Shown: positions 7,669 to 15,285 of the stretch, one piece after another
Numbering within the stretch: the first letter of the stretch is position 1
How the letters are laid out: every line of letters starts with the position of its first letter
NCBI GenBank assembly: GCA_030037875.1
Contig: JASHPV010000060.1
Location: forward strand, 1 to 26,386
Source: Thermoplasmata archaeon
GTDB lineage: Archaea > Thermoplasmatota > Thermoplasmata > Lutacidiplasmatales > UBA184
Direction: 5' to 3'
Length of the DNA: 26,386 nt
Translations under genes and position numbers: made by a program
The notes under the pieces: model-generated
Told to the model about the DNA's origin: nothing
The model's input: only the letters and a program-made list of their open reading frames with translations
The model's database searches: none

Positions 7669-8325
7669 ATGCGAGGAGATCAGACGCCTCCTCCGGCACC
7701 CTCCGCCACTCCGTCGGCCCACTTGACCGGGACCTCTCGGTGGTTGGGAGGGGAGGGTTACGCCGACATCACGAAGCTCCGGGAGCTCGCGGCCAAACAC
7801 GAGCGGCTCGCGGCGAAGATTCAGGCCCGCATGGCCCGATTGCACACCAAGATCGAAAAGCTCCGGCACCAGTCCACCTTGCTCCGGGAAAAGGCCGAGC
7901 AAGTGCTTCAACGGATCCCGGAATACCAGCAAGAAATGGCCCAACACGAGCGGACGATCCAGACGACCACTTCTCAGCAGACCCACCACACGGTCGGGTC
8001 GGACATCACCGGGCTCCATTATCGGATCCGCCAGCTCCAACAGAAGATCGTGGACGTCCAACATCGCGCGCGACGCATCGAGCACCGGGCGGCAGTGAAG
8101 ACGCAACAGGGCGCGGTACTGAAGGTGAAGGCCGACCGGCTCAACGACCAGGTCCGGGCCGCGCAGGTCGAGGCCCAAAACTACCAGCGCCGGGCCGACC
8201 GCCTCCAACTGGCCACCGAGTCCGAGGCCGCCCAGTACGCCGCCGTCCCGCCGCCTCCTCCGCCGCCCGGCCCGGCGCCGGCCCCCAATGCCAATGAAAC
8301 CCCCGGGGAACACGACCAACTTTGA
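7669..8325 (+). CDS. Coiled-coil protein with proline-rich tail, function unknown
   Basis: I do not recognise a named family. The 218-residue protein starts with a Pro/Ala/Ser-rich segment. Residues about 37-190 are then strongly helical, charged and rich in Gln, His, Arg and Lys, with heptad-like spacing (KLRELAAKHERLAAKIQARM, and later LHYRIRQLQQKIVDVQHRAR). It ends with a seven-proline run and a Pro/Ala tail. There is no signal peptide or membrane segment, so a cytoplasmic rod-like or scaffold protein is plausible. It has its own TATA box, and its TGA overlaps the TTG start of the kinase gene (TTGA), so the two are probably translated together. Coding is supported by that coupling and by the absence of a better overlapping frame. 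Confidence 0.7.
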   Translation: MRGDQTPPPAPSATPSAHLTGTSRWLGGEGYADITKLRELAAKHERLAAKIQARMARLHTKIEKLRHQSTLLREKAEQVLQRIPEYQQEMAQHERTIQTTTSQQTHHTVGSDITGLHYRIRQLQQKIVDVQHRARRIEHRAAVKTQQGAVLKVKADRLNDQVRAAQVEAQNYQRRADRLQLATESEAAQYAAVPPPPPPPGPAPAPNANETPGEHDQL

Positions 8326-8864
8326 AGCTCATCGTCACCGTGGGGATGCCGGGCTCCGGCAAGGATGAGCTGATCGCCGTCGCACGGTCCATTGGCCTGG
8401 CGACGCTCAAGATGGGCGACCTGGTCCGCGACGAAACGCGCCGACGCGGACTTCCGCTCAACAATGCGAACCTGGGCCGCGTCGCGAACGAGGAGCGCGA
8501 GAAGCACGGACCCGGCGTATGGGCTCAGCGCGCCATTCCGAAGCTCACCGAGACCAAGATGCTGGTGGACGGCTGCCGGTCCGACCATGAGGTCACCGTC
8601 TTCCGGCATAACTTTGGAGACCTCTTCGTACTCGGAATATTTGCTTCGCCCGAGACGCGCTACGACCGAATGATCAAGCGAAGCCGGGGGGACGACGGGA
8701 TGTCGCTCCAGGAGTTCTACGACCGGGACCGCCGCGAACTCAAGTGGGGTATCGGGAACGCCTTCAGCCTGGCCGACGGGATGCTCATCAACGAGGGCTC
8801 GCTCGACGAGTTCAAGCGCGCCGCGCGAGCCCAGCTCGAGAAGATTCTCGAGTCCGACCGCTGA
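8322..8864 (+). CDS. UPF0200-family P-loop kinase-like protein
   Basis: This 180-residue protein opens with IVTVGMPGSGKDE; the Walker A at about 8-15 ends in GKD, as in the archaeal UPF0200 family related to adenylate and dephospho-CoA kinases. MGDLVRDE (about 31-38) and DGCRSDHEV (about 84-92) follow, then a lid-like RMIKRSRGDDG and a conserved KWGIGNAF. Nucleotide kinase activity is likely by fold; the substrate is unknown. The start is TTG at 8322, overlapping the stop of the coiled-coil gene, which supports translational coupling. It ends 20 bases before the convergent TraB-like gene. Confidence 0.85.
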   Translation: MKLIVTVGMPGSGKDELIAVARSIGLATLKMGDLVRDETRRRGLPLNNANLGRVANEEREKHGPGVWAQRAIPKLTETKMLVDGCRSDHEVTVFRHNFGDLFVLGIFASPETRYDRMIKRSRGDDGMSLQEFYDRDRRELKWGIGNAFSLADGMLINEGSLDEFKRAARAQLEKILESDR

Positions 8865-8884
8865 GCCGGACCGCCGGCCGGGCT

Positions 8885-9526
8885 CTAAGCTGAAGGGCCG
8901 CCGGACGCGAACGCGCGACGGAATGAGTCGAACCGCTCCCGGTCCACCACGAGCGCGACCTTCGGGTGCGTTCGGCCCAGGCCGCGGACCTGGTCGGCCG
9001 CGAACTCATCCCGCGCCTGGGCCAATCGTTCCGAGCCCGCGCCGGGCTGCATCGTGCGATCCCACGCGAGGGCGTATTCGTCCGGCGTCTCGACGTCGGG
9101 CGGACGCTTGACGAGCTGCCGCTCCCGCAGCGTACGGCGCACCAGCTCGAAATACCCGATGTGGGCAGCGAACATCTCGGCGTAGGTATCTTCCGGCGGA
9201 TCCACGCCGACCACGGGCCGGCCGGCGCGGGTCGCCCAATCGACGGCGCCGAGCAGCGCCGGCGCCGGCACCTGAACCTCCGCGATCCGGGCCAGCCCGA
9301 CGGCGTGCGACGCTTCCGAGGCGCTGAGGGGCACCACCGGTTCGGTCGGCGTACCGACGAAATATTGCGCCAGGGTCTCCGCCTCTTCGGGAGAGAGACT
9401 CACCGCCACGACGCCGGGGTCGAACGCCACCAGCTGCTCCTGGACCGGCCCGACCTCGTCGGCCAGGCCCCGAACGCTACCCACGAGAAGGACCGTCGGG
9501 CGACCCGGGAGTCGCTCCGCGATCAC
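8885..9526 (-). CDS. Conserved unknown, possibly TraB/PrgY-like
   Basis: This 213-residue cytoplasmic-looking protein is not confidently recognised. Its N-terminal VLLVGSVRGLADEV...FDPGVVAVSLSPEEAETL resembles the opening of TraB/ChaN-type domains (hydrophobic strand, then a 'pdvVavEl' strand). The later GRPVVGVDPPED and the C-terminal HPKVALVVDRERFDSFR could be further strands of that fold. The usual catalytic or metal-binding His and Glu of TraB are not obvious (SVRGL where GSxH is common), so it may be degenerate or another fold. It starts at GTG 9526, overlapping the TGA of the upstream regulator (GTGA), so it is translationally coupled to it. Confidence 0.65.
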   Translation of the reverse strand: MIAERLPGRPTVLLVGSVRGLADEVGPVQEQLVAFDPGVVAVSLSPEEAETLAQYFVGTPTEPVVPLSASEASHAVGLARIAEVQVPAPALLGAVDWATRAGRPVVGVDPPEDTYAEMFAAHIGYFELVRRTLRERQLVKRPPDVETPDEYALAWDRTMQPGAGSERLAQARDEFAADQVRGLGRTHPKVALVVDRERFDSFRRAFASGGPSA

Positions 9527-10569
9527 CAGGATTCCCGTTCCTCGACGAGCTCGAAGAACTCGTCCCGGGCGCGGGTGCGACGGAGCTCCTGGGTGGTCAC
9601 CACGGGCACCCCATCGATCGTGGTGTGTTTCGCGGCCTCGCCGACCACGAAGACGGCGTGCCCCTCCGCGACCCGAGCGAGTCCGAGCAATACCTCGGCT
9701 CGGTGCTGAGCGCTCCGGAGGGTCCCGACGCCGGTGAGCAGGAACTCCTGCTCACCGCCGGGGGTGCCCCGAGTGAAGGCATCGAACGGACACCGGATCG
9801 TCACGTGGACTTCCCACCCCATCCCATCGAGCTGGCGGAACACGCCGTCTCGAAGCGGGTCTCCGGTGCGGGCCGGCCGGTGTGGCCCCTTGACCTCGGG
9901 CCCGCGGCTCTCGGAAGACTCCTTCTCGGCGAAAGAGGAAGTAGGCGAACCCTCCGTGACAAGCTTCCGGGGAACGGTTCCTTCCAGCGTCGAGAACAGG
10001 TCGATCGCTTCGGCGATAGGTTCCTTGAGAAACCGTTCCAGGCGCTCGACCACGTCGACCTCGGCTCCGGCGCCGCCCTCGTAGAGCTGAATCGTGCGTC
10101 GCGAGACCCCGGCGACGGACGCGAGGGCTCCCAGCGAAAGCTGGGAGGCGTCGCGCAGGGCACGGAGTCGGTTTCCGTCGACCCGCACGAAGATCCCGCC
10201 GGGACTGGAGAACAGGAATGGAGGGACCCCCTCGAGGAGGTATTCTTCGAGGCTGGCCTCCGTGATGATCGGGATCCCGTACCGGTAGTAGACCACGCCG
10301 GGTCCGAGCTCTGTGGCCCCGGAGGATTGACCGATTACGAGGACCTGGGCTCCGAACAGCTTGGAGAGCTCCCGGAGTCGCGCGGCTTCCGGGGAATCCA
10401 GCGCGTCGATGTTCTTGAGGATTTTGAGGATCACGAGCGTCGAATCGCGTCGTGCCATCAGGTCGAAGCTCGTCGGGCGAACGCTGTGCGTGTCGGTGAC
10501 GAAGAATCCGGCCTTCTCCAGCACGGACTGGATGGCCGTGACCGACCGGTCGCGCGCGCCTTCCATCAT
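9523..10569 (-). CDS. Archaeal HTH regulator with nuclease-like N-terminal domain (COG1395 type)
   Basis: This 348-residue protein matches the conserved archaeal 'putative HTH-type transcriptional regulatory protein' group. Residues about 1-110 look like a restriction-endonuclease-like alpha/beta domain (TSFDLMARRDSTLVILKILKN). Residues about 133-183 form an XRE/Cro-type helix-turn-helix (LRALRDASQLSLGALASVAG followed by SRRTIQLYEGG). The C-terminal half is a second alpha/beta domain, also ending in nuclease-fold-like strands (RAEVLLGLARVAEGHAVFVV). DNA binding is likely; targets are unknown. The ATG at 10569 (or 10566) is 30-38 bases after a TATATAAAT-type box, giving a nearly leaderless message. 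It is coupled to the TraB-like gene by a 4-base overlap. Confidence 0.87.
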   Translation of the reverse strand: MMEGARDRSVTAIQSVLEKAGFFVTDTHSVRPTSFDLMARRDSTLVILKILKNIDALDSPEAARLRELSKLFGAQVLVIGQSSGATELGPGVVYYRYGIPIITEASLEEYLLEGVPPFLFSSPGGIFVRVDGNRLRALRDASQLSLGALASVAGVSRRTIQLYEGGAGAEVDVVERLERFLKEPIAEAIDLFSTLEGTVPRKLVTEGSPTSSFAEKESSESRGPEVKGPHRPARTGDPLRDGVFRQLDGMGWEVHVTIRCPFDAFTRGTPGGEQEFLLTGVGTLRSAQHRAEVLLGLARVAEGHAVFVVGEAAKHTTIDGVPVVTTQELRRTRARDEFFELVEERESW

Positions 10570-10598
10570 TACCCCCAGATGGAATCAGCTAAGGGTTG

Positions 10599-10607
10599 TA
10601 TATAAAT
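10599..10607. promoter_or_regulatory. Strong TATA box in the divergent regulator/phosphoesterase gap
   Basis: TATATAAAT on plus (ATTTATATA on minus) is among the clearest TATA boxes in the window. On minus it sits 30-38 bases from the regulator ATG (10569), ideal for a short-leader message. On plus it would give a start near 10630, about 40 bases before the phosphoesterase ATG at 10671. Confidence 0.7.
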
Positions 10608-10670
10608 GGAGACTATCGGCACCGGCGAGCGGGCCGGTGTGTTCCCGTCGCCGAAGAGGCGGGAACTCTC

Positions 10671-11531
10671 ATGGAGCCGGGGAAGGTCGACCAACGAATG
10701 GAGACCATGACCCTTCGTCCCGTCCGGGGGCATCCGGTCCTCCACGTGAAGCCGGCAGAGCCTGCCGACGGGGGATGGCTCGTAGTGGCCGACGCCCATC
10801 TCGGGCTGGGAAGTTTCCATCCGGGTCAACCCAGTCCCCCAGGAGCGCGACCGGAGGAAATGGCCGCCGAGCTCCTAAACGTTGCGAAGTCGACCCACGC
10901 CCGTCGAGTGATCTTTGCGGGGGACCTCAAGCAGCCGATCGTGGGAATGACGCCCCCGCTTCGACGGGAGGTCTTCGACTTCTGCGCGACCCTTCTCTCC
11001 GCCGGATTGACCGTTGATGTGGTGCCGGGGAACCACGATGTCGGGCTCGCCCGGGGGCTCCCCCGAGAAGTGCGGCTTCACCCGGTGGGCGGGGTTCGCG
11101 TCGGGAACGTGGGAATCTTTCACGGGCACGCTTGGCCGTCCAACCCGGTGCTGCGGTCGGCGACCCTGGTCGCCGGGCATCTGCATCCCGGTTTCCGATT
11201 GGCTCCATCCGCCGAGAGCCCCGGAGGAAAGTCTCGCTGCTGGCTTCGCGTGGAATTTCCTCCCCAGGTGGCCGACCGGCGGCGAAGAAAGCATGGTCCC
11301 ATCCGGGCGCGGGAGCTCATCGTGTTACCGGCCTTGAACCCGCTCACGGGAACCGAGTCCCTCAATCGGACCGCGCCGGCCCGGTATCGGAGTTTTCTCT
11401 GGAAGCGCTTCGTCCTGCGGGGCACAACGCGCGCGTACCTGCTCGATGGAACGGACCTGGGTCCCCTCAGGCCGCCGTCGGCGGGGGGGACCGGCTCCCC
11501 ACGAGATTCCGCAACCGCAGCGGGTCGGTGA
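10671..11531 (+). CDS. Calcineurin-like metallophosphoesterase (COG1407/ICC-like)
   Basis: The 286-residue translation has all metallophosphoesterase motifs: VVADAHLG (Asp41, His43), FAGDLKQP (Asp85), PGNHDVG (Asn121, His122, Asp123), FHGHAWP (His151/His153) and AGHLHPGF (His170, His172). That is a complete two-metal site. In archaea this COG1407 group is conserved, often near DNA-repair helicases; its substrate is not known. ATG 10671 is the first ATG of a plausible length; ATGs at 10698 and 10707 are also possible, since the core begins near TLRPVRGHPVL. The ORF remains open 75 bases further upstream, but that would cross the expected transcription start. The 3' end runs 65 bases antisense into the DUF255 gene. 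Confidence 0.87.
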   Translation: MEPGKVDQRMETMTLRPVRGHPVLHVKPAEPADGGWLVVADAHLGLGSFHPGQPSPPGARPEEMAAELLNVAKSTHARRVIFAGDLKQPIVGMTPPLRREVFDFCATLLSAGLTVDVVPGNHDVGLARGLPREVRLHPVGGVRVGNVGIFHGHAWPSNPVLRSATLVAGHLHPGFRLAPSAESPGGKSRCWLRVEFPPQVADRRRRKHGPIRARELIVLPALNPLTGTESLNRTAPARYRSFLWKRFVLRGTTRAYLLDGTDLGPLRPPSAGGTGSPRDSATAAGR

Positions 11532-13596
11532 CCGGCGGCGCACAGCGTGTCCCCCAACAGACCAGGGCGCGCGATGTCTCCGGTTGGCCGACGGCGGACG
11601 CGAGTTCCTCCGGCAGAGAAAATGGGGTCGGGGGTGTTCCTCGAAAGGCCCAGGCGTTGGGATGCCACGCGGTCAGGGCGGCTGTCCACAGCGAGTCCGC
11701 GACGACGTCGTTCCCCTGCACGACGACCCGGACTGGCTCGGTTTCGGCCAGACCGGCGGCGAGCGCCATTCCGGCCCCAAACAGGCCGGCTCGTTCGAGA
11801 CGCGGGAGACATCGCCCGATGAGTTGGCGCGCCTGCGCACGCCACCGGTCGTCGCCGGTCAGCGAGGCGAGCCGGAGCAATCCCAGCGCGACGGTGGAAT
11901 TGGCCGACAGGTGAGGCATATCTTCCACGGGAAAGGCCGTTTCGTCTACGGCCCCTACCGAAGGCCCGTCGTAGAGGTCAGGAGCGATGTCTCTCAGGGG
12001 CATTCCATCGACACGGAACTTGGACAGGATCAGCTCGTAGAGCTCGACGGCGCGAGCCAGGTATGTCGGTTCCACCGCCCGGCCGGCGAGCTCGACCAAT
12101 CCCCACGCGAAATCGGCCTGGTCTTCGAGGTGGCCGAACCCCTGGCCGCCCGAGGGAGCTAGCTGGTGGGCCACGCCCTGGGATTCAGTATATCCCTCAG
12201 AGAGAAAACGGTCGGCCGTCCGACGGGCGGCCTCCAGCAACCTCGGTTCGCCCAACGCGGTCGAGGTCGCGGTGAGCGCCCGGATGAATCCTCCATTCAG
12301 GCTCGCGTAGAGCGCCGGGTCCACGATGGGACGCGGGCGCCGCAATCGGGCCTCCGCCAGTTTGCGGGTCGCATCATCGATCGCCGCACGCGCTTGGGCG
12401 GGGTCCAAGCCCGTGCCTTCCGCGGCTTCCTCGGCCGTCATCAGACGGAAGAGCACGTTCCGGTCCGGGTCGTGGGGCATCCGGCCCTCGCTTCCGACGC
12501 CGAAGTATCGGGTAATCAGCCTCAGCTCGGTCGAGTCCAGCACGGCCTTGAGCTCGGGCCGGCTCCAGGTGAAATAGCTCCCGTCATCGCCCGGAGCATT
12601 GTCGGCGTCCTGGCTCGCACCAAATCCCCCCTTCGGGTCGGCCAGGGTAGATTGGACCCACCCGGCCGTTCCCCGGAGAACGTCCCGGAGACTGTCGTCC
12701 CGGAACCGCCGGTAGCCTTCGGCGTACGCGGAGAGCAAGGCCGCGTTGTCGATGCCCATTTTCTCGAAGTGAGGAATATGCCACCCCTCGTCAACGGAGT
12801 ACCGATGAAAGCCACCGCCGATGTGGTCGTACATGCCGCCGTCGGCCATTCGCGACAGTGTCAGCCGAGCCCGCTCTGCGGAGTCTTCTGAGCCCGAGGC
12901 GAAGGAGTCCCAGAAGAGGAACGAGACCGCGGTGGGATGGGGGAACTTGGGAGCCGTCCCAAATCCACCGTTGACCGGATCGTACGACGAAAGCACGGAC
13001 GTCCGTACCGATGCGACGAACCCGGAACTCGAAAGTGGTTCCTCGCGGCCCGTGCCATGGTGCTCATGGGTCAGCGCCGTGGCCAGCGCTTGCGTGTTCT
13101 CCCGGATCTTGCTCGGCTCCTCGCGCCAGAGCCGAGAGATCTCGAGCAGCACCTGACGGAAACCGGGGCGTCCCATTCCCCCTTGGGGCGGAAAGTAGGT
13201 TCCGCCGAAGAACGTCTCGCCCTTGGGCGTCAAGAAGGCGGTGAGCGGCCACCCGCCCTCGCCGGTGAGCGCGTTCACCTGGCGCTGGTATCGGCGGTCG
13301 ACCTCCGGGTTCGCATCGCGGTCGACCTTGACCGCCACGAAGTGTTGAGCGATGAGACGCGCGACGGTATCATCAGAGTACGTCCCCTCGTCCATGACGT
13401 GGCACCAGTGACACCAAACCGCGCCGATGTCGAGGAGCACCGGCCGGTTGAGGCGCTTCGCCGCTTCGAACGCCTCCGTCCCCCACGGGTACCAGTCGAT
13501 CGCCTGTTCACGGGCGCCCCTCAGGTAGGCCGAGCTTGATTCGGCGAGCCGCCAGGCCCGCGCGTGGTCCGGGCTCTCGTCCGACTCCACGGTCAC
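11467..13596 (-). CDS. DUF255 thioredoxin-domain protein (YyaL/SSP411 family)
   Basis: This 709-residue protein has an N-terminal thioredoxin-like domain with IGAVWCHWCHVMDE (Cys62, Cys65), the hallmark CHWCH of the DUF255 family, plus GGWPLTAFLTPKGETFFGGTYFPP. A long C-terminal region follows that is expected to form an alpha/alpha-toroid like N-acylglucosamine 2-epimerase (motifs DHIGGGFHRYSVDEGWHIPHFEKM and GSYFTWSRPEL). The family is widespread but without settled function; redox or sugar-related roles have been suggested. The start is GTG 13596; the homology region YLRGAREQAIDWYPWG begins about residue 24. A weak TCTAATC on minus near 13620-13626 could be its TATA box. It is convergent with the phosphoesterase, with a 65-base overlap, and divergent from psmA. 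Confidence 0.92.
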   Translation of the reverse strand: MTVESDESPDHARAWRLAESSSAYLRGAREQAIDWYPWGTEAFEAAKRLNRPVLLDIGAVWCHWCHVMDEGTYSDDTVARLIAQHFVAVKVDRDANPEVDRRYQRQVNALTGEGGWPLTAFLTPKGETFFGGTYFPPQGGMGRPGFRQVLLEISRLWREEPSKIRENTQALATALTHEHHGTGREEPLSSSGFVASVRTSVLSSYDPVNGGFGTAPKFPHPTAVSFLFWDSFASGSEDSAERARLTLSRMADGGMYDHIGGGFHRYSVDEGWHIPHFEKMGIDNAALLSAYAEGYRRFRDDSLRDVLRGTAGWVQSTLADPKGGFGASQDADNAPGDDGSYFTWSRPELKAVLDSTELRLITRYFGVGSEGRMPHDPDRNVLFRLMTAEEAAEGTGLDPAQARAAIDDATRKLAEARLRRPRPIVDPALYASLNGGFIRALTATSTALGEPRLLEAARRTADRFLSEGYTESQGVAHQLAPSGGQGFGHLEDQADFAWGLVELAGRAVEPTYLARAVELYELILSKFRVDGMPLRDIAPDLYDGPSVGAVDETAFPVEDMPHLSANSTVALGLLRLASLTGDDRWRAQARQLIGRCLPRLERAGLFGAGMALAAGLAETEPVRVVVQGNDVVADSLWTAALTAWHPNAWAFRGTPPTPFSLPEELASAVGQPETSRALVCWGTRCAPPVTDPLRLRNLVGSRSPPPTAA

Positions 13597-13679
13597 ACGC
13601 CGCGGAGGCCGAGCCGGGGATTAGAGGACTCCGTCTTTCCTCGCCGGAGCGTCTCGATAACTCGCTCTTCGGGTATCAC

Positions 13680-13686
13680 TTATAAA
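13680..13686 (+). promoter_or_regulatory. TATA box of the psmA superoperon
   Basis: TTATAAA lies 37-43 bases before the psmA ATG at 13723, in the 126-base gap divergent from DUF255. The spacing predicts a transcription start about 10-17 bases before the ATG. Confidence 0.65.
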
Positions 13687-13722
13687 CCCCCCATTGGTGG
13701 CCCGCAACCGAGGCACCGTTTC

Positions 13723-14478
13723 ATGGAGATGCAGCCGGGCCAGATGGCCTACGACCGCGCGATTACGGTCTTCTCTCCCGATGGCCGGCTCTTTCAGGTC
13801 GAGTACGCCCGGGAAGCCGTCCGCCGCGGCGCGACCACGGCCGGTGTGATCTTCAAGAACGGAATCGCTCTGGTCGCCGACCGGCGCATTCCCAATCCCA
13901 AGCTGGCCGAACCCACGAGCCTCGAGAAGGTCCACCAGATCGACGAGCACGTGGCCTGCGCGACAGCGGGGCTCGTCGCCGATGCCCGCGTCCTGGTCGA
14001 TTACGCGCGCCTCGCGGCCCAGATCAACCGCGTCACCTATGCGGAGCCCATGCCGGTGGAGCTCCTTGTTCGGCGCATCTGCGACTACAAACAGCAGTAC
14101 ACCCAGTTCGGGGGGGTCCGTCCCTTCGGCACCGCGCTCCTCGTGGGCGGATATGACGACGTGGGATTCCATCTCTTCGAGACCGAACCGTCGGGATCGC
14201 TCACCAGCTTCTCGGCCACGGCCACGGGGGGAAACAAGGGCCCGGCGATGGAACTCTTTGAGCAGAAGTACAAGGAAGGGATGGATGTGGATGAGGGGAT
14301 TCTCCTCGCCCTCGAGGGCCTCCGGCAATCGCTCGACGAGGGCGCGAACTTGAGCACGGTCGAGGTCTGTACCCTCATCGAAGGCAAGGGCTTCACCCGG
14401 CTCCTGCCTGAGGAAATCCAAAAGTACGCCTCTCGACTCCCCGCACTGTCGGCTGGCGCGAAGTCGGGCCGATCCTAG
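13723..14478 (+). CDS. psmA: Proteasome subunit alpha
   Basis: The 251-residue protein starts with the H0 helix and gate region MEMQPGQMAYDRAITVFSPD and the alpha-subunit signature GRLFQVEYAREAV (21-33). RGATTAGVIFKNGIALVADRR follows, lacking the catalytic N-terminal Thr of beta subunits. Alpha rings form the outer gates of the 20S proteasome and dock ATPases such as PAN. The reading frame is open 159 bases upstream, but the ATG at 13723 fits the family N-terminus and the TATA box spacing; ATG 13729 is an alternative. It is the first gene of the exosome superoperon; SBDS follows after 42 bases. No beta subunit is present here. Confidence 0.96.
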   Translation: MEMQPGQMAYDRAITVFSPDGRLFQVEYAREAVRRGATTAGVIFKNGIALVADRRIPNPKLAEPTSLEKVHQIDEHVACATAGLVADARVLVDYARLAAQINRVTYAEPMPVELLVRRICDYKQQYTQFGGVRPFGTALLVGGYDDVGFHLFETEPSGSLTSFSATATGGNKGPAMELFEQKYKEGMDVDEGILLALEGLRQSLDEGANLSTVEVCTLIEGKGFTRLLPEEIQKYASRLPALSAGAKSGRS

Positions 14479-14520
14479 GCCGACCCGCGATCCGGCGCCA
14501 GAAGGCCGGAGAAAGATTCG

Positions 14521-15249
14521 ATGCCCAAGGACGCAGGACGGGACCGGCCGGCGCGACGCCAGGCGGACGACGCCGTAGTCGCCCGATGGGACCACGAGGG
14601 GTCCCGATTCGAGGTCCTCGTTGACCCAATGGCCGTGCAGGAAATCCGGGATGGGAAACCGGTCGACCTCCGGGAGCGGCTCTCGAGCGAACACGTCTAC
14701 AAGGACGCGCGGAAGGGGGACAAGATCTCGGAAGAGTACCTCCAGAAGGTCTTCCACACCTCGGACTACCTCGACATCGCGCGTCAGATCATACAGAAGG
14801 GCGAGGTGCAGGTCACCACGGACCAGCGCCACCAGCTTCAGGCGGCGAAGCATCGGCAGATCGTCACCATGATCGCCCGCAACGCGATGAACCCCCAGAC
14901 GGGAGCGCCGCACCCGCCCGCCCGCATCGAGGCGGCGATGGAGGAGGCGAAGGTCCACGTCGACCCGTTCCGCTCCGCGGACGCGCAGGTCCAGGAGATT
15001 CTGACGAAGCTGCGGCCGCTGTTGCCGATCCGGTTCGACACGGTCAAGATGAAGCTCCGGGTCCCGGGCCAGCATTACCCCCACGTCATCGGCGAACTCA
15101 AGGGGATGGGCAAGCTCTCTGAAGAGGCGTGGGGGAGCGACGGAAGTTGGACCGCCATCATCGAAATCCCCGCCGGCGTCCAGACCGAGCTCCTCGAGAA
15201 GCTCAACGCGCGGACGAAAGGTGCCGCCGAAGCCGCTCGCGTTAAATAG
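14521..15249 (+). CDS. Ribosome maturation protein SBDS (Sdo1) homologue
   Basis: This 242-residue protein has the SBDS domain order. An N-terminal FYSH-like domain includes FEVLVDPMAVQEIRDGK (about 30-46) and the conserved KGDKISEEYLQKVF, which lead to TSDYLDIARQIIQKGEVQVT and QTGAPHPPARIEAAMEEAKV in the central three-helix domain. A ferredoxin-like C-terminal domain (LLPIRFDTVKMKLRVPGQHY) completes it. SBDS works with EF-2-like GTPases to release anti-association factor aIF6 from 50S subunits. It has a roughly 20-residue charged N-terminal extension. ATG 14521 follows a purine-rich GGAGAAAG. Its place between psmA and rrp4 is the classic archaeal arrangement. Confidence 0.95.
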   Translation: MPKDAGRDRPARRQADDAVVARWDHEGSRFEVLVDPMAVQEIRDGKPVDLRERLSSEHVYKDARKGDKISEEYLQKVFHTSDYLDIARQIIQKGEVQVTTDQRHQLQAAKHRQIVTMIARNAMNPQTGAPHPPARIEAAMEEAKVHVDPFRSADAQVQEILTKLRPLLPIRFDTVKMKLRVPGQHYPHVIGELKGMGKLSEEAWGSDGSWTAIIEIPAGVQTELLEKLNARTKGAAEAARVK

Positions 15250-15272
15250 CGACCCCCGGTCCGACGCGTCGG
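15242..15272 (+). promoter_or_regulatory. Possible internal promoter and palindrome before rrp4
   Basis: TTAAATAG (15242-15249) overlaps the SBDS stop codon and is TATA-like. Eleven bases on, CCGACGCGTCGG (15261-15272) is a perfect 12-base palindrome where transcription from that box would be expected to begin, 13 bases before the rrp4 ATG. It could be an internal promoter with an operator, or an RNA hairpin between cistrons. It is suggestive only. Confidence 0.35.
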
Positions 15273-15285
15273 TGACAGGAACGCA

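Noticed and set aside
7150..8319. 389-codon minus-strand ORF
   Set aside because: It is antisense to the end of glyS and the coiled-coil gene and crosses the TATA box at 7631; Gly/Arg-rich shadow.
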